A stretch of DNA of 64,000 nucleotides from an uncultured Bacteroidales bacterium (GTDB lineage Bacteria > Bacteroidota > Bacteroidia > Bacteroidales > Bacteroidaceae): the NCBI GenBank assembly GCA_902799685.1, contig CADCBO010000001.1:1-64000 (forward strand). Reading direction: 5' to 3'. The notes below the pieces were generated by a model. The model ran no database searches, was not told the origin of the DNA, and was given only the letters and a program-made list of their open reading frames with translations. Made by a program: the position numbers and the translations under genes. Below, in pieces: positions 54,075 through 60,867 of this stretch (positions are counted from its first letter, which is position 1; each line of letters begins with the position of its first letter).

Positions 54075-54974
54075 ATGAAGAGAATATTTTTTATGCTGCT
54101 GGGGGCAGCGATGTTAGTGGGCTGCAAGGCCCAGGTGGCAGAGACTTATACAAAGAACCGTACGGTTGAGGACGGCGGTACAGGTCCTTACAAGGCAATT
54201 ATGGTAGAGGAGCCCAGCCTTGAGGCACATACAATTTTCCGCCCGGCAGACCTGAGCAAGTTTGGCAAGAACAATCCTCTGCCCATCCTCTCTTGGGGTA
54301 ACGGCGCCTGCACAAATTCACCCTGGGAGCATCAGAATTTCCTGAGCGAGATAGCATCGCACGGATTCCTGGTAGTAGCCATAGGTCATTGGCCGGCAGA
54401 GGGCGAGCGTTACCGTGGCGCGATGTCCAAGAGTGAGCAGCAGATAGAGGGCATAGACTGGGCCATAGCCCAAAACTCGGATAAGAACAGCCCCTATTAC
54501 GGCAAGCTTGATGTCAAGAACATCGCTGCAGCCGGTATGTCATGTGGCGGTTTGCAGACTCTGGTCAACGCTGCCGATGAGCGCCTTAAGGCAATAATGA
54601 TATGCAACAGCGGATCATTCATCGACCCGTCCGGTGCCGTTCCCGGAATGCCGATGCCTCAGAAGGAGGATCTGAAGAAGATTCACACCCCGGTGATGTA
54701 TCTGCTGGGTGGCCCCGAGGACATAGCATATGAGAACGGTATGGATGACTTCCACAAGATAGACCATGTCCCCGCATTTGCAGCAAACTTCCCCGTAGGT
54801 CATGGCGGTACATACGGCCAGCCTCACGGCGGCGAGTTCTCGGTAGTGGCAACCGCTTGGCTTGAGTGGCAGCTCAAGGGTGACAAGGAGGCAGCCAAGA
54901 TGTTTACCGGAAAGCCTTGCGGCCTGGAGTCACGCAAGGATTGGACAGCTGAGAAGAACGATAAGATCAAATGA
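54075..54974 (+). CDS. Alpha/beta-hydrolase lipoprotein (esterase-like)
   Basis: A 299-residue lipoprotein (signal LLGAAMLVGC) of the dienelactone-hydrolase/chlorophyllase-like fold. The catalytic triad can be placed: S156 in AAGMSCGGLQ, D216 in GGPEDIAYEN and H243 in PVGHGGTYG. ILSWGNGACTNSPWEHQNFLSEIASHGFLVVAIGHW supplies the oxyanion region. The nucleophile elbow is GMSCG, which fits G-x-S-x-G. Such proteins near xylan genes may be acetyl or feruloyl esterases, but substrate is not determined by sequence. Its stop overlaps the galE start by four bases, so it leads the operon. Confidence 0.8.
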   Translation: MKRIFFMLLGAAMLVGCKAQVAETYTKNRTVEDGGTGPYKAIMVEEPSLEAHTIFRPADLSKFGKNNPLPILSWGNGACTNSPWEHQNFLSEIASHGFLVVAIGHWPAEGERYRGAMSKSEQQIEGIDWAIAQNSDKNSPYYGKLDVKNIAAAGMSCGGLQTLVNAADERLKAIMICNSGSFIDPSGAVPGMPMPQKEDLKKIHTPVMYLLGGPEDIAYENGMDDFHKIDHVPAFAANFPVGHGGTYGQPHGGEFSVVATAWLEWQLKGDKEAAKMFTGKPCGLESRKDWTAEKNDKIK

Positions 54975-56008
54975 ACATACTTGTAACAGGTGGTGCGGGT
55001 TTTATAGGCTCGCATACCATTATTGAGCTTTACAAGGCCGGTCATACGGCCGTGGTTGTTGACAACCTGAGCAACTCCAAACCCGAAAGTCTGCGCAGAG
55101 TGGCGCAGATACTCAAACAAGAGGGAGTGGTGGATAGCTCGTTCCAGGGCGTTCCGTTCCATGAGGTAGATATACGTGACCGCAAGGGACTGGACCGTGT
55201 GCTTGAGCAGTACAAGTTTGATGCCTGCATACACTTTGCGGGCCTCAAGGCTGTAGGCGAATCGGTGTCAAAACCTATCGAATATTATGAGAATAACATA
55301 AGCGGTACGCTTGTGCTGGTACAGGCTATGCGTGAGCACGGTGTAAAGAACATCATATTCTCATCGAGTGCCACGGTTTATGGCAATCCCGAGATAATTC
55401 CTATTACAGAGGAGTGTCCCAAAGGCGTCTGCACCAACCCTTACGGCTGGACCAAGAGCATGCTGGAGCAGGTGCTTACCGACATGCAGTTTGCAGACCC
55501 TGAATGGAACGTGGTGCTGTTGCGCTATTTCAATCCCATAGGAGCCCACAAGAGTGGCCTGATAGGCGAGAATCCTAACGGCATACCCAATAACCTGATG
55601 CCGTATGTGACTCAGGTGGCGGTTGGAAAACGTGCCGAGCTGGGCGTTTTCGGAAATGACTATGACACCCCCGATGGCACAGGCGTGCGTGACTACATTC
55701 ACGTGGTGGATCTGGCGCGCGGTCATGTGTGTGCGCTCAAGGCAATAGAGCGCAAGTGCGGTCTGGGACTCTACAATCTTGGTACCGGCCATGGTTATTC
55801 AGTTCTTGACGTTGTCAAGGCTTTTGAGAGAGTTAACGGAGTGAAAGTTCCGTACAGCATCAAGCCCCGTCGTCCGGGCGATATTGCCACATGCTACAGC
55901 GATCCCTCCAAGGCGGAGCGTGAACTGGGCTGGAAGGCACAGTACGGACTGGACGAGATGGTTCGCGACAGCTGGAACTGGCAACGCCGGAACCCTGACG
56001 GGTTTTAA
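54971..56008 (+). CDS. galE: UDP-glucose 4-epimerase family protein
   Basis: Extended short-chain dehydrogenase, 345 residues, interconverting UDP-glucose and UDP-galactose (or related UDP-sugars). TGGAGFIGSH is the NAD-binding motif; the catalytic S and YxxxK are in FSSSATVYGNP (about residue 135) and NPYGWTKSMLEQ (Y at about 158). RYFNPIGAHKSGLIGENPNGIPNNLMPYV and RDYIHVVDLARGH are GalE-type. Because the next gene resembles galacturonokinase, a UDP-uronic-acid 4-epimerase role should also be considered, though the sequence is closest to ordinary GalE. It overlaps the hydrolase gene by four bases. Confidence 0.92.
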   Translation: MNILVTGGAGFIGSHTIIELYKAGHTAVVVDNLSNSKPESLRRVAQILKQEGVVDSSFQGVPFHEVDIRDRKGLDRVLEQYKFDACIHFAGLKAVGESVSKPIEYYENNISGTLVLVQAMREHGVKNIIFSSSATVYGNPEIIPITEECPKGVCTNPYGWTKSMLEQVLTDMQFADPEWNVVLLRYFNPIGAHKSGLIGENPNGIPNNLMPYVTQVAVGKRAELGVFGNDYDTPDGTGVRDYIHVVDLARGHVCALKAIERKCGLGLYNLGTGHGYSVLDVVKAFERVNGVKVPYSIKPRRPGDIATCYSDPSKAERELGWKAQYGLDEMVRDSWNWQRRNPDGF

Positions 56009-56038
56009 TTGAAAATTGAGAATTGAAAATTGAGAATT
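56007..56038. repeat. AATTGAAA/AATTGAG short tandem repeat in the kinase leader
   Basis: Two 15-base units of the form AATTGAAAATTGAG fill the 30-base gap between galE and the kinase ATG. The unit is related to the heptamers upstream of ahcY. Confidence 0.65.
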
Positions 56039-57211
56039 ATGAGGTGCGAGGAGATATTTGAAGAGACCTACCGCAAGGCGCCGGATGATGTGGCGTTCTG
56101 CCCTTATCGCATTTGCCCTATAGGTGCTCATGTGGATCATCAGCTGGGCCGTATTACGGGTCTTGCTATAGACCGTGGCATATATTTTGCCTACAGTCCC
56201 AAACAGAACGGCGTTATAGAGCTGGCATCGCTCCAGTTTGACAAGCGCGCGCAGTACCATATCCGTGAGATTGCCGATGTCAAACAGAATGACTGGGCCG
56301 ACTATCTGCGCGGCGTGACAATCGCTCTGGCGCAGCGTTATACCCTTTCCACCGGCCTTTGCGGCGTGATAGAGGGAACTCTGCCCATAGGCGGTCTCTC
56401 TTCATCTGCAGCAGTTTGTCTGGTATTCCTGTCGGCACTCTGCAAGGTAAACAACATAAAGCTGACACCGCTGGAGATGATAACCATAGCAATGGCATCG
56501 GAGAACAACTATGTGGGTGTAAGCAGCGGCAAACTGGACCAGAGTTGCGAGATGTACTCCAAGAAAGACCATCTGCTTTATCTTGATACAAAGGACGATA
56601 CATACGAGCTGATTCCCACCAAGCCGTCGATGAAACCGTATGAGATAGCAATCTTCTTCAGCGGGGTGGAGCGTACCCTTGCGGGCAGCAAGTTCAACAT
56701 GAGGGTTGATGAGTGCCGCAGCGCCGCATACGCCCTGATGGCATACGCAGGTATGGAGTACGGCAAGTTTGGCGAGACCTATTTCCGCATGGTGCCGCGT
56801 GATGTCTATGATACCTATAAGGACCGCCTGCCAGACAACTGGCGCAAGCGTGCCGAGCATTGGTACACCGAGCAGGAGCGGGTGATGGCAGGTGCAGAGG
56901 CATGGCGTAAGGGTGACATTGAGGAGTACGGTCGCCTGAGTTTCCAGTCTGGCAACTCATCAATCTACAATTGGGAGACCGGTTCACCAGAGCTTAAGAC
57001 TCTGTATGATATCATGACCCGCACTGACGGTATCTACGGAGGCCGTTTCAGCGGTGCCGGTTTCAAGGGCTGCTGCATGGCTCTGATAGACCCGGCTTAC
57101 AGGGAGAGCATAATTGACAAGGTTTCTAAGGAGTATCTCAAGGCGTTCCCCGCACTTGAGGGCAAATATATGGCCACTATCTGTCATTCGGCCGACGGAC
57201 TCAAACTATGA
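56039..57211 (+). CDS. GHMP kinase of the galacturonokinase-like branch
   Basis: A 390-residue sugar-1-kinase of the GHMP family. The ATP-binding motif is PIGGLSSSA at residues 116-124, and GRFSGAGFKGCC near 341 is the third GHMP motif. The sugar-binding signature is not the GEHTDY of galactokinase but CPYRICPIGAHVDHQ at residues 21-35. From memory, plant galacturonokinase has nearly this form (PYRICPLGAHIDHQ) and also KRAEHY, REAW and ARFSGAGFRGCC, all matched here. Phosphorylation of galacturonate (or a related sugar acid) at C1 is therefore likelier than of galactose. The ATG at 56039 follows the short repeat; a TTG three codons upstream is inside it. It overlaps the next gene by four bases. 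Confidence 0.85.
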   Translation: MRCEEIFEETYRKAPDDVAFCPYRICPIGAHVDHQLGRITGLAIDRGIYFAYSPKQNGVIELASLQFDKRAQYHIREIADVKQNDWADYLRGVTIALAQRYTLSTGLCGVIEGTLPIGGLSSSAAVCLVFLSALCKVNNIKLTPLEMITIAMASENNYVGVSSGKLDQSCEMYSKKDHLLYLDTKDDTYELIPTKPSMKPYEIAIFFSGVERTLAGSKFNMRVDECRSAAYALMAYAGMEYGKFGETYFRMVPRDVYDTYKDRLPDNWRKRAEHWYTEQERVMAGAEAWRKGDIEEYGRLSFQSGNSSIYNWETGSPELKTLYDIMTRTDGIYGGRFSGAGFKGCCMALIDPAYRESIIDKVSKEYLKAFPALEGKYMATICHSADGLKL

Positions 57212-57945
57212 AGTGCCTGATACTTGCAGCGGGTTATGCAACCAGGTTGTACCCGCTTACGGAGAACTTTCCCAAACCTCTGCTCAAGGTAGGTGACAAG
57301 ACCATCCTGGACTGGCTTATCGATGACATTGAGGGAGCCGGATTGGTCGATGAATACGTGGTTATTTCAAATCATAAGTTTGCGCACCACTTTGATGAGT
57401 GGGCATCGGGCAAGAGTGTAAAGATTACCGTTGTGGATGACGGAACGAGCACCAACGAAACCCGTCTGGGCGCCGTGCGCGACATACAGTTTGCCATAGA
57501 GAGTCTGCATCTGGACGATGACATGCTGGTTATAGCTGGTGACAACGTGCTTGATTTCAGCTTGCAGAAATTCGTGCGTTACGCCCATGAGCACAAGACA
57601 TCTTGCATAATGCGTTACTTTGAACCTGACATGAAACGTCTGGTCAAATGCGGCATAGTGGAGGTGGCTCCCGATGACCGTATCCTGAGCATGGAGGAGA
57701 AACCGGCACAACCCAAGTCAAACTGGTGCTGCCCTCCGTTCTATTTCTACACAAAGGCCGATGCCCGACTGGTTCCTGCAGGTATAGCTGCCGGTTGCGG
57801 AACCGATGCTCCGGGCAGTTACATAGCATGGCTTTGCACCCAGACTCCGGTCTATGCTATGGAGATGCCGGGTCGCCGCTATGACATAGGCAATCTGGAA
57901 TCTTACCATCAGGTCTGCTCAGAATACAAGGGCATCACAAAATGA
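57208..57945 (+). CDS. Sugar-1-phosphate nucleotidyltransferase
   Basis: A 245-residue NTP-transferase (RmlA/GalU-like fold) that would join a sugar 1-phosphate to NTP. LILAAGYATRLYPLTENFPKPLLKVGDKTILDWLI carries the glycine-rich nucleotide-binding loop and the catalytic lysine; AGDNVLDFS near residue 112 holds the metal-binding aspartate; GIVEVAPDDRILSMEEKP near 150 is the sugar-site strand. The last segment, MEMPGRRYDIGNLESYHQ, is typical. Nucleotide and sugar are not decided by motif. Overlapping the kinase, it probably activates that kinase's product. It overlaps the GSCFA gene by four bases. Confidence 0.9.
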   Translation: MKCLILAAGYATRLYPLTENFPKPLLKVGDKTILDWLIDDIEGAGLVDEYVVISNHKFAHHFDEWASGKSVKITVVDDGTSTNETRLGAVRDIQFAIESLHLDDDMLVIAGDNVLDFSLQKFVRYAHEHKTSCIMRYFEPDMKRLVKCGIVEVAPDDRILSMEEKPAQPKSNWCCPPFYFYTKADARLVPAGIAAGCGTDAPGSYIAWLCTQTPVYAMEMPGRRYDIGNLESYHQVCSEYKGITK

Positions 57946-58892
57946 AACTGACAACACCTGTCGAGATAAAACCGCTTGAAAGGCGGCTCACCTACAAGGA
58001 CAGCATCATGTTCATAGGCTCCTGTTTTGCCGATGAGATGGGCCGCCGTTGTGTGGACCGTTACTTTGACGCGCTGGTGAATCCGTTTGGTGTTCTGTTC
58101 AATCCCTGCTCCATATCTGACTGTCTGGGCCTGCTTGAAGGTTATGGAATAAATGCGGAGCAGTGCAGTTTTATTCCCGAGGATGTGATAGAGACATCGG
58201 GAGGATTCTGCTCGTTCCATCATCATGGTAGTTTTTGCCGTCCTACGGCACAGGAGTTTCTTGAGAACGCCAACAGCGAGCTTGCCCGTAGCTCGGAGTT
58301 TTACTACCGTGAGGGATGGGTTGTTGTCACACTTGGAACCGCTTTCATTTATACCGATAAGGAATCCGTTATGGTGGTATCCAACTGTCATAAACTGCCG
58401 GCTGACCGTTTTGAGCACACTATGATTGACGCTGATCAGGTGTATGATACACTCAGCCAGTACGTGGCGGCGCGTCCGGAACGGCAGTGGATATTCACTG
58501 TAAGCCCAGTGCGCCATCTGGCTGACGGTTTGCACGCCAACCAGTTGAGCAAAGCAACCCTGCTTATGGGTGTCCAACGGCTGGTGGACCGCTACCCCAA
58601 TGCCCATTATTTCCCTGCATATGAGATTATGCTGGATGAATTGCGTGATTACCGCTTCTATGCCGATGACATGATGCATCCTACGCAGCGGGCTGCCGAT
58701 TACATTTTTGAGCGTTTTATGGATTATGCGCTTGCTGACAGTGAACGCTCACTTCTTGTGGAAGCTGAGAAGTTACACGGCATGATGCAACACCGCATCC
58801 TAAATCCCAACACTCCGCAAGCTACCCAATTCGAGGCCCAGCGTACTAAAGCTTTAGAATCTTTTTTAGAGAAAGTACATCGTCAGCAATAA
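57942..58892 (+). CDS. GSCFA-domain protein
   Basis: A 316-residue protein named for its motif, seen here as MFIGSCFADEMGRRC at about residues 23-37. The family belongs to the SGNH-hydrolase-like superfamily: the serine of GSCFA would be the nucleophile, and DDMMHPTQRAADYIFERF near residue 246 supplies the D-x-x-H pair. There is no signal peptide. It ends the five-gene operon and overlaps the oppositely oriented phosphatase gene by 47 bases. GSCFA proteins are suspected acyl-hydrolases or transferases acting on glycans; this has not been settled, and the pairing with a sugar-activation module is suggestive only. Confidence 0.85.
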   Translation: MKLTTPVEIKPLERRLTYKDSIMFIGSCFADEMGRRCVDRYFDALVNPFGVLFNPCSISDCLGLLEGYGINAEQCSFIPEDVIETSGGFCSFHHHGSFCRPTAQEFLENANSELARSSEFYYREGWVVVTLGTAFIYTDKESVMVVSNCHKLPADRFEHTMIDADQVYDTLSQYVAARPERQWIFTVSPVRHLADGLHANQLSKATLLMGVQRLVDRYPNAHYFPAYEIMLDELRDYRFYADDMMHPTQRAADYIFERFMDYALADSERSLLVEAEKLHGMMQHRILNPNTPQATQFEAQRTKALESFLEKVHRQQ

Positions 58893-59496
58893 AGTCGGCG
58901 GCGGTGAGTTCGTGGCGCGGTCGGAAACCCCAGCTGACTGCAATTATGGGGATTCCGGCGTTGCGGGCGGTCTGGATGTCGGTGCCTGAATCACCAACCA
59001 TAATGGTGTGATTGCGGTCTGTTCCGGCCTTTCTCATAATGTAATCCACTACGGCGGCATCGGGTTTGAGAGGATAGTCCGGGCTGTTGCCCATTACCGC
59101 TACAAAATCTATGCTGGGAAAGAACTTCTCTATCAGTTTTTCGGCTCCGGTCTGAATCTTGTTTGATGCAACTGCCAGCCTGAATCCATCGGTGAAAAGG
59201 GCGAAAATTAGTTCCGGAATGCCAGGATAAGGTTTGGTGTAGATATCTATATGGTTTGCATAGTAACTTAAGAAAGCTGCCAGTGTGTTGTCCACAAATG
59301 CATCGTCGTGGACCTTCTCTTCCGGTAGGGCACGCATTATCAGTTTGCGCATCCCGTTGCCTACCATCAGCCTGTACTCATCAAGAGTATGCTGTGCCAG
59401 ACCCAACTCCGCAAGCGTATGGTTGGCTGCATTGCCCAAATCGGCAATGGTATTCAGCAACGTCCCGTCAAGATCAAAAATCACCAGTCTTTCCAT
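58846..59496 (-). CDS. gph: Phosphoglycolate phosphatase-like HAD hydrolase
   Basis: A 216-residue HAD-superfamily phosphatase. Motif I is FDLDGTLLNT (residues 7-16), motif II ASNK near 110, motif III K near 145 (YPLKPDAAVVDYI), and motif IV VGDSGTDIQTARNAG near 167. The helical cap (residues about 18-85) is of the phosphoglycolate phosphatase type. Substrates of such enzymes vary, so the symbol is provisional. Its 3' end overlaps the GSCFA gene, tail to tail. Confidence 0.85.
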   Translation of the reverse strand: MERLVIFDLDGTLLNTIADLGNAANHTLAELGLAQHTLDEYRLMVGNGMRKLIMRALPEEKVHDDAFVDNTLAAFLSYYANHIDIYTKPYPGIPELIFALFTDGFRLAVASNKIQTGAEKLIEKFFPSIDFVAVMGNSPDYPLKPDAAVVDYIMRKAGTDRNHTIMVGDSGTDIQTARNAGIPIIAVSWGFRPRHELTAADFIADDVLSLKKILKL

Positions 59497-59504
59497 ATCG
59501 GTTG

Positions 59505-59512
59505 CAAAGATA
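59505..59512 (-). promoter_or_regulatory. -7 box of gph
   Basis: On the minus strand TATCTTTG (59512-59505), very close to the gph ATG at 59496. The upstream side runs into the palindrome at 59512-59553. Confidence 0.4.
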
Positions 59513-59553
59513 CAAAATGATACAAAAGGGGTCTGACCCCTTTTGTATCATTT
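59512..59553. repeat. GGGGTCTGACCCC palindrome between gph and the EamA remnant
   Basis: TGATACAAAA-GGGGTCTGACCCC-TTTTGTATCA (core 59528-59540) is palindromic except for the central base. It lies 2 bases beyond the stop of the EamA remnant and could terminate it. Confidence 0.85.
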
Positions 59554-59555
59554 TG

Positions 59556-60121
59556 CTATAGCAGGAAGAAGAGAGCAACACCAATCATACTGATGGTTAC
59601 GCCCAAAATCTCCTTAAATCGTATTTTCTGCTTGTCAAATACGGCGGCGGGAATGAGTATCAGGACCGGAGTGAGTGCCATCAGTGTTGAGGCGATACCT
59701 GCGTCGGTGTATCGCACAGCCATAAGTGAGAGCGATACTCCCACTACAGGTCCGAACAGACTCATGATGACTACGTAAAGCATTGCTTTGCAGTCATGTG
59801 CAGCCTGTTTCAGTTTGGGCAGGTCCTTGCTCAAAACCATAAGCAGAATGAATCCGATGCTTCCGAATATGGCTCGTATCATGCATAACCCACTATGGCC
59901 GATAATGCCAGCCAGAACCAGGTCTTGGAATCGGCATAAATAGGATAGGGATGACCTATGGTTACCCAAAGGAATAGAGCCAGAAGGAAAGTTGAGAGTG
60001 TCAGCCGGGCGACGTTGGCTGACATGGCGCCGATACGGTGACTTGCTTTGTCGGAATAGATGGCGGTAACTGTCCAAAGTACCGCAACAATCAATGAAAT
60101 GATTTGGCCAATGTGGTTCAT
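59556..60121 (-). pseudogene. EamA/DMT-family transporter, internally deleted and frameshifted
   Basis: Two frames carry parts of one drug/metabolite-type transporter. The N-terminal part (60121-59879, 80 residues, NHIGQIISLIVAVLWTVTAIYSDKASHRIGAM...WLALSAIVGYA) covers about three helices and stops. The C-terminal part (from 59882, MIRAIFGSIGFILLMVL...ALFFLL, about 108 residues) continues in another frame and corresponds to the second EamA repeat. The junction is an ATGA overlap at 59879-59882. A full protein of about 300 residues would need roughly 90-110 more residues between them, so a deletion plus frame change is inferred. The C-terminal frame also stays open upstream to 60299, but that extension does not look like transporter. 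Confidence 0.75.
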
Positions 60122-60180
60122 GAAATACTTTCGTGTTTTCGGTCTGCAAAGTTAGTAAAAATATCAAGTGTAACGAGATT

Positions 60181-60262
60181 GGCCTGTGGCCGTAAGCGAA
60201 GCGCTTTCGCGTAGCGAAATAAAAGATACCATAAAATAAAAGAGGCGCTGTTGCGTCTCTAT
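60181..60262. other. Hairpin-rich spacer with CGTAAGCGAAGCG motif and weak terminator
   Basis: Contains GGCCTGTGGCC, CGTAAGCGAAGCG (60191-60203) and TTCGC-GTA-GCGAA. The CGTAAGCG-R-AGCG motif also occurs in the core of element A (5491-5503). Near 60243-60260 a GAG-CGC hairpin with T-rich 3' flank on the minus strand may end tRNA-Phe transcription. Confidence 0.4.
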
Positions 60263-60269
60263 TATTTTG

Positions 60270-60342
60270 TGGTGTCACCGGGAATCGAACCAGGGACACA
60301 AGGATTTTCAGTCCTTTGCTCTACCAACTGAGCTATGACACC
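60270..60342 (-). tRNA. tRNA-Phe (GAA anticodon)
   Basis: 73-nucleotide cloverleaf on the minus strand: acceptor GGTGTCA/TGACACC with discriminator A, D-arm AGCTCAGTTGGTAGAGC, anticodon loop CTGAAAA (GAA), T-arm CTGGTTCGATTCCCGG. CCA is not encoded. Confidence 0.96.
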
Positions 60343-60368
60343 AGAAACATTTGTTTCAAATGCGGGTG

Positions 60369-60398
60369 CAAAGATACGCACTTTTTTAACTCCGGCAA
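60369..60398 (-). promoter_or_regulatory. tRNA-Phe promoter
   Basis: On the minus strand TTG (60398-60396), a 19-base spacer and TATCTTTG (60376-60369), 26 bases upstream of the tRNA. Confidence 0.75.
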
Positions 60399-60439
60399 GT
60401 TTTTGAAGGCAAAAAAGTGCATATCATCAAAAAAAGCTG

Positions 60440-60447
60440 TACCTTTG
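60440..60447 (+). promoter_or_regulatory. -7 box of tRNA-Pro
   Basis: TACCTTTG at 60440-60447, 20 bases before the tRNA. The tRNA-Phe and tRNA-Pro promoters are divergent in this short interval. Confidence 0.5.
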
Positions 60448-60466
60448 CACAGATTTTGCAAAGGAT

Positions 60467-60539
60467 CGGAATGTAGCGCAGTTGGTAGCGCACTACGTTC
60501 GGGACGTAGGGGTCGGGCGTTCGAGTCGCCTCATTCCGA
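60467..60539 (+). tRNA. tRNA-Pro (CGG anticodon)
   Basis: 73-nucleotide cloverleaf: acceptor CGGAATG/CATTCCG with discriminator A, D-arm AGCGCAGTTGGTAGCGC, anticodon stem CTACG/CGTAG around TTCGGGA (anticodon CGG), T-arm GGGCGTTCGAGTCGCCT. CCA is not encoded. Confidence 0.95.
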
Positions 60540-60541
60540 CC

Positions 60542-60580
60542 AAAGGTGGCAACAGAGTAGAATCTGTTGCCACCTTTTTC
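60542..60580 (+). terminator. Terminator of tRNA-Pro
   Basis: Thirteen-bp stem AAAGGTGGCAACA (60542-60554) with TGTTGCCACCTTT (60565-60577), within a T-rich tail. Confidence 0.92.
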
Positions 60581-60723
60581 TTTTCCCTCATTAACGCACA
60601 TCCAAGCAACTTCACGAACTAGTGTTCAACTGTAGTTGCGTGTGGGACGTGTGGACATACGTATCTGACCTGATAAGCACTCGTGGTTCTCTGCGATTTA
60701 ACCTATTAAATATCCTCTTGCAT

Positions 60724-60752
60724 AAAAAAACACCTACCCAAACGGTAAGTGT
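60724..60752 (-). terminator. Orphan minus-strand terminator
   Basis: On the minus strand ACACTTACC (60752-60744), loop GTTTG, GGTAGGTGT (60738-60730, one G-U pair), then a run of T (60730-60724). No minus-strand gene ends nearby; the next minus-strand gene upstream is at 63147. Confidence 0.6.
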
Positions 60753-60829
60753 GTCCATCATTTACTCTTTCATGGATGCCCGCTACATAGAAACAGCCTG
60801 TTGCTACGGCAACAACCCGATATTATTAG

Positions 60830-60837
60830 TATCTTTG
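60830..60837 (+). promoter_or_regulatory. -7 box of the C13-peptidase gene
   Basis: TATCTTTG at 60830-60837. The nearest TTG (60801-60803) has a long, 26-base spacer. Confidence 0.45.
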
Positions 60838-60867
60838 GAGGTCCCGCAAATAAGGGTGCCGGATATT

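Larger units (their letters stand above)
60581..60867. other. Spacer between tRNA-Pro and the C13-peptidase gene
   Basis: The frame of the next gene is open back to 60622, but the translated stretch looks random and crosses promoter and terminator signals. It contains an orphan minus-strand terminator (60724-60752) and a -7 box TATCTTTG at 60830-60837, 31 bases before the chosen ATG. Confidence 0.55.

Noticed and set aside
60622-60867. 82-residue extension of the C13-peptidase protein
   Set aside because: It covers an orphan terminator and a promoter box, and the lipoprotein signal peptide would no longer be N-terminal.
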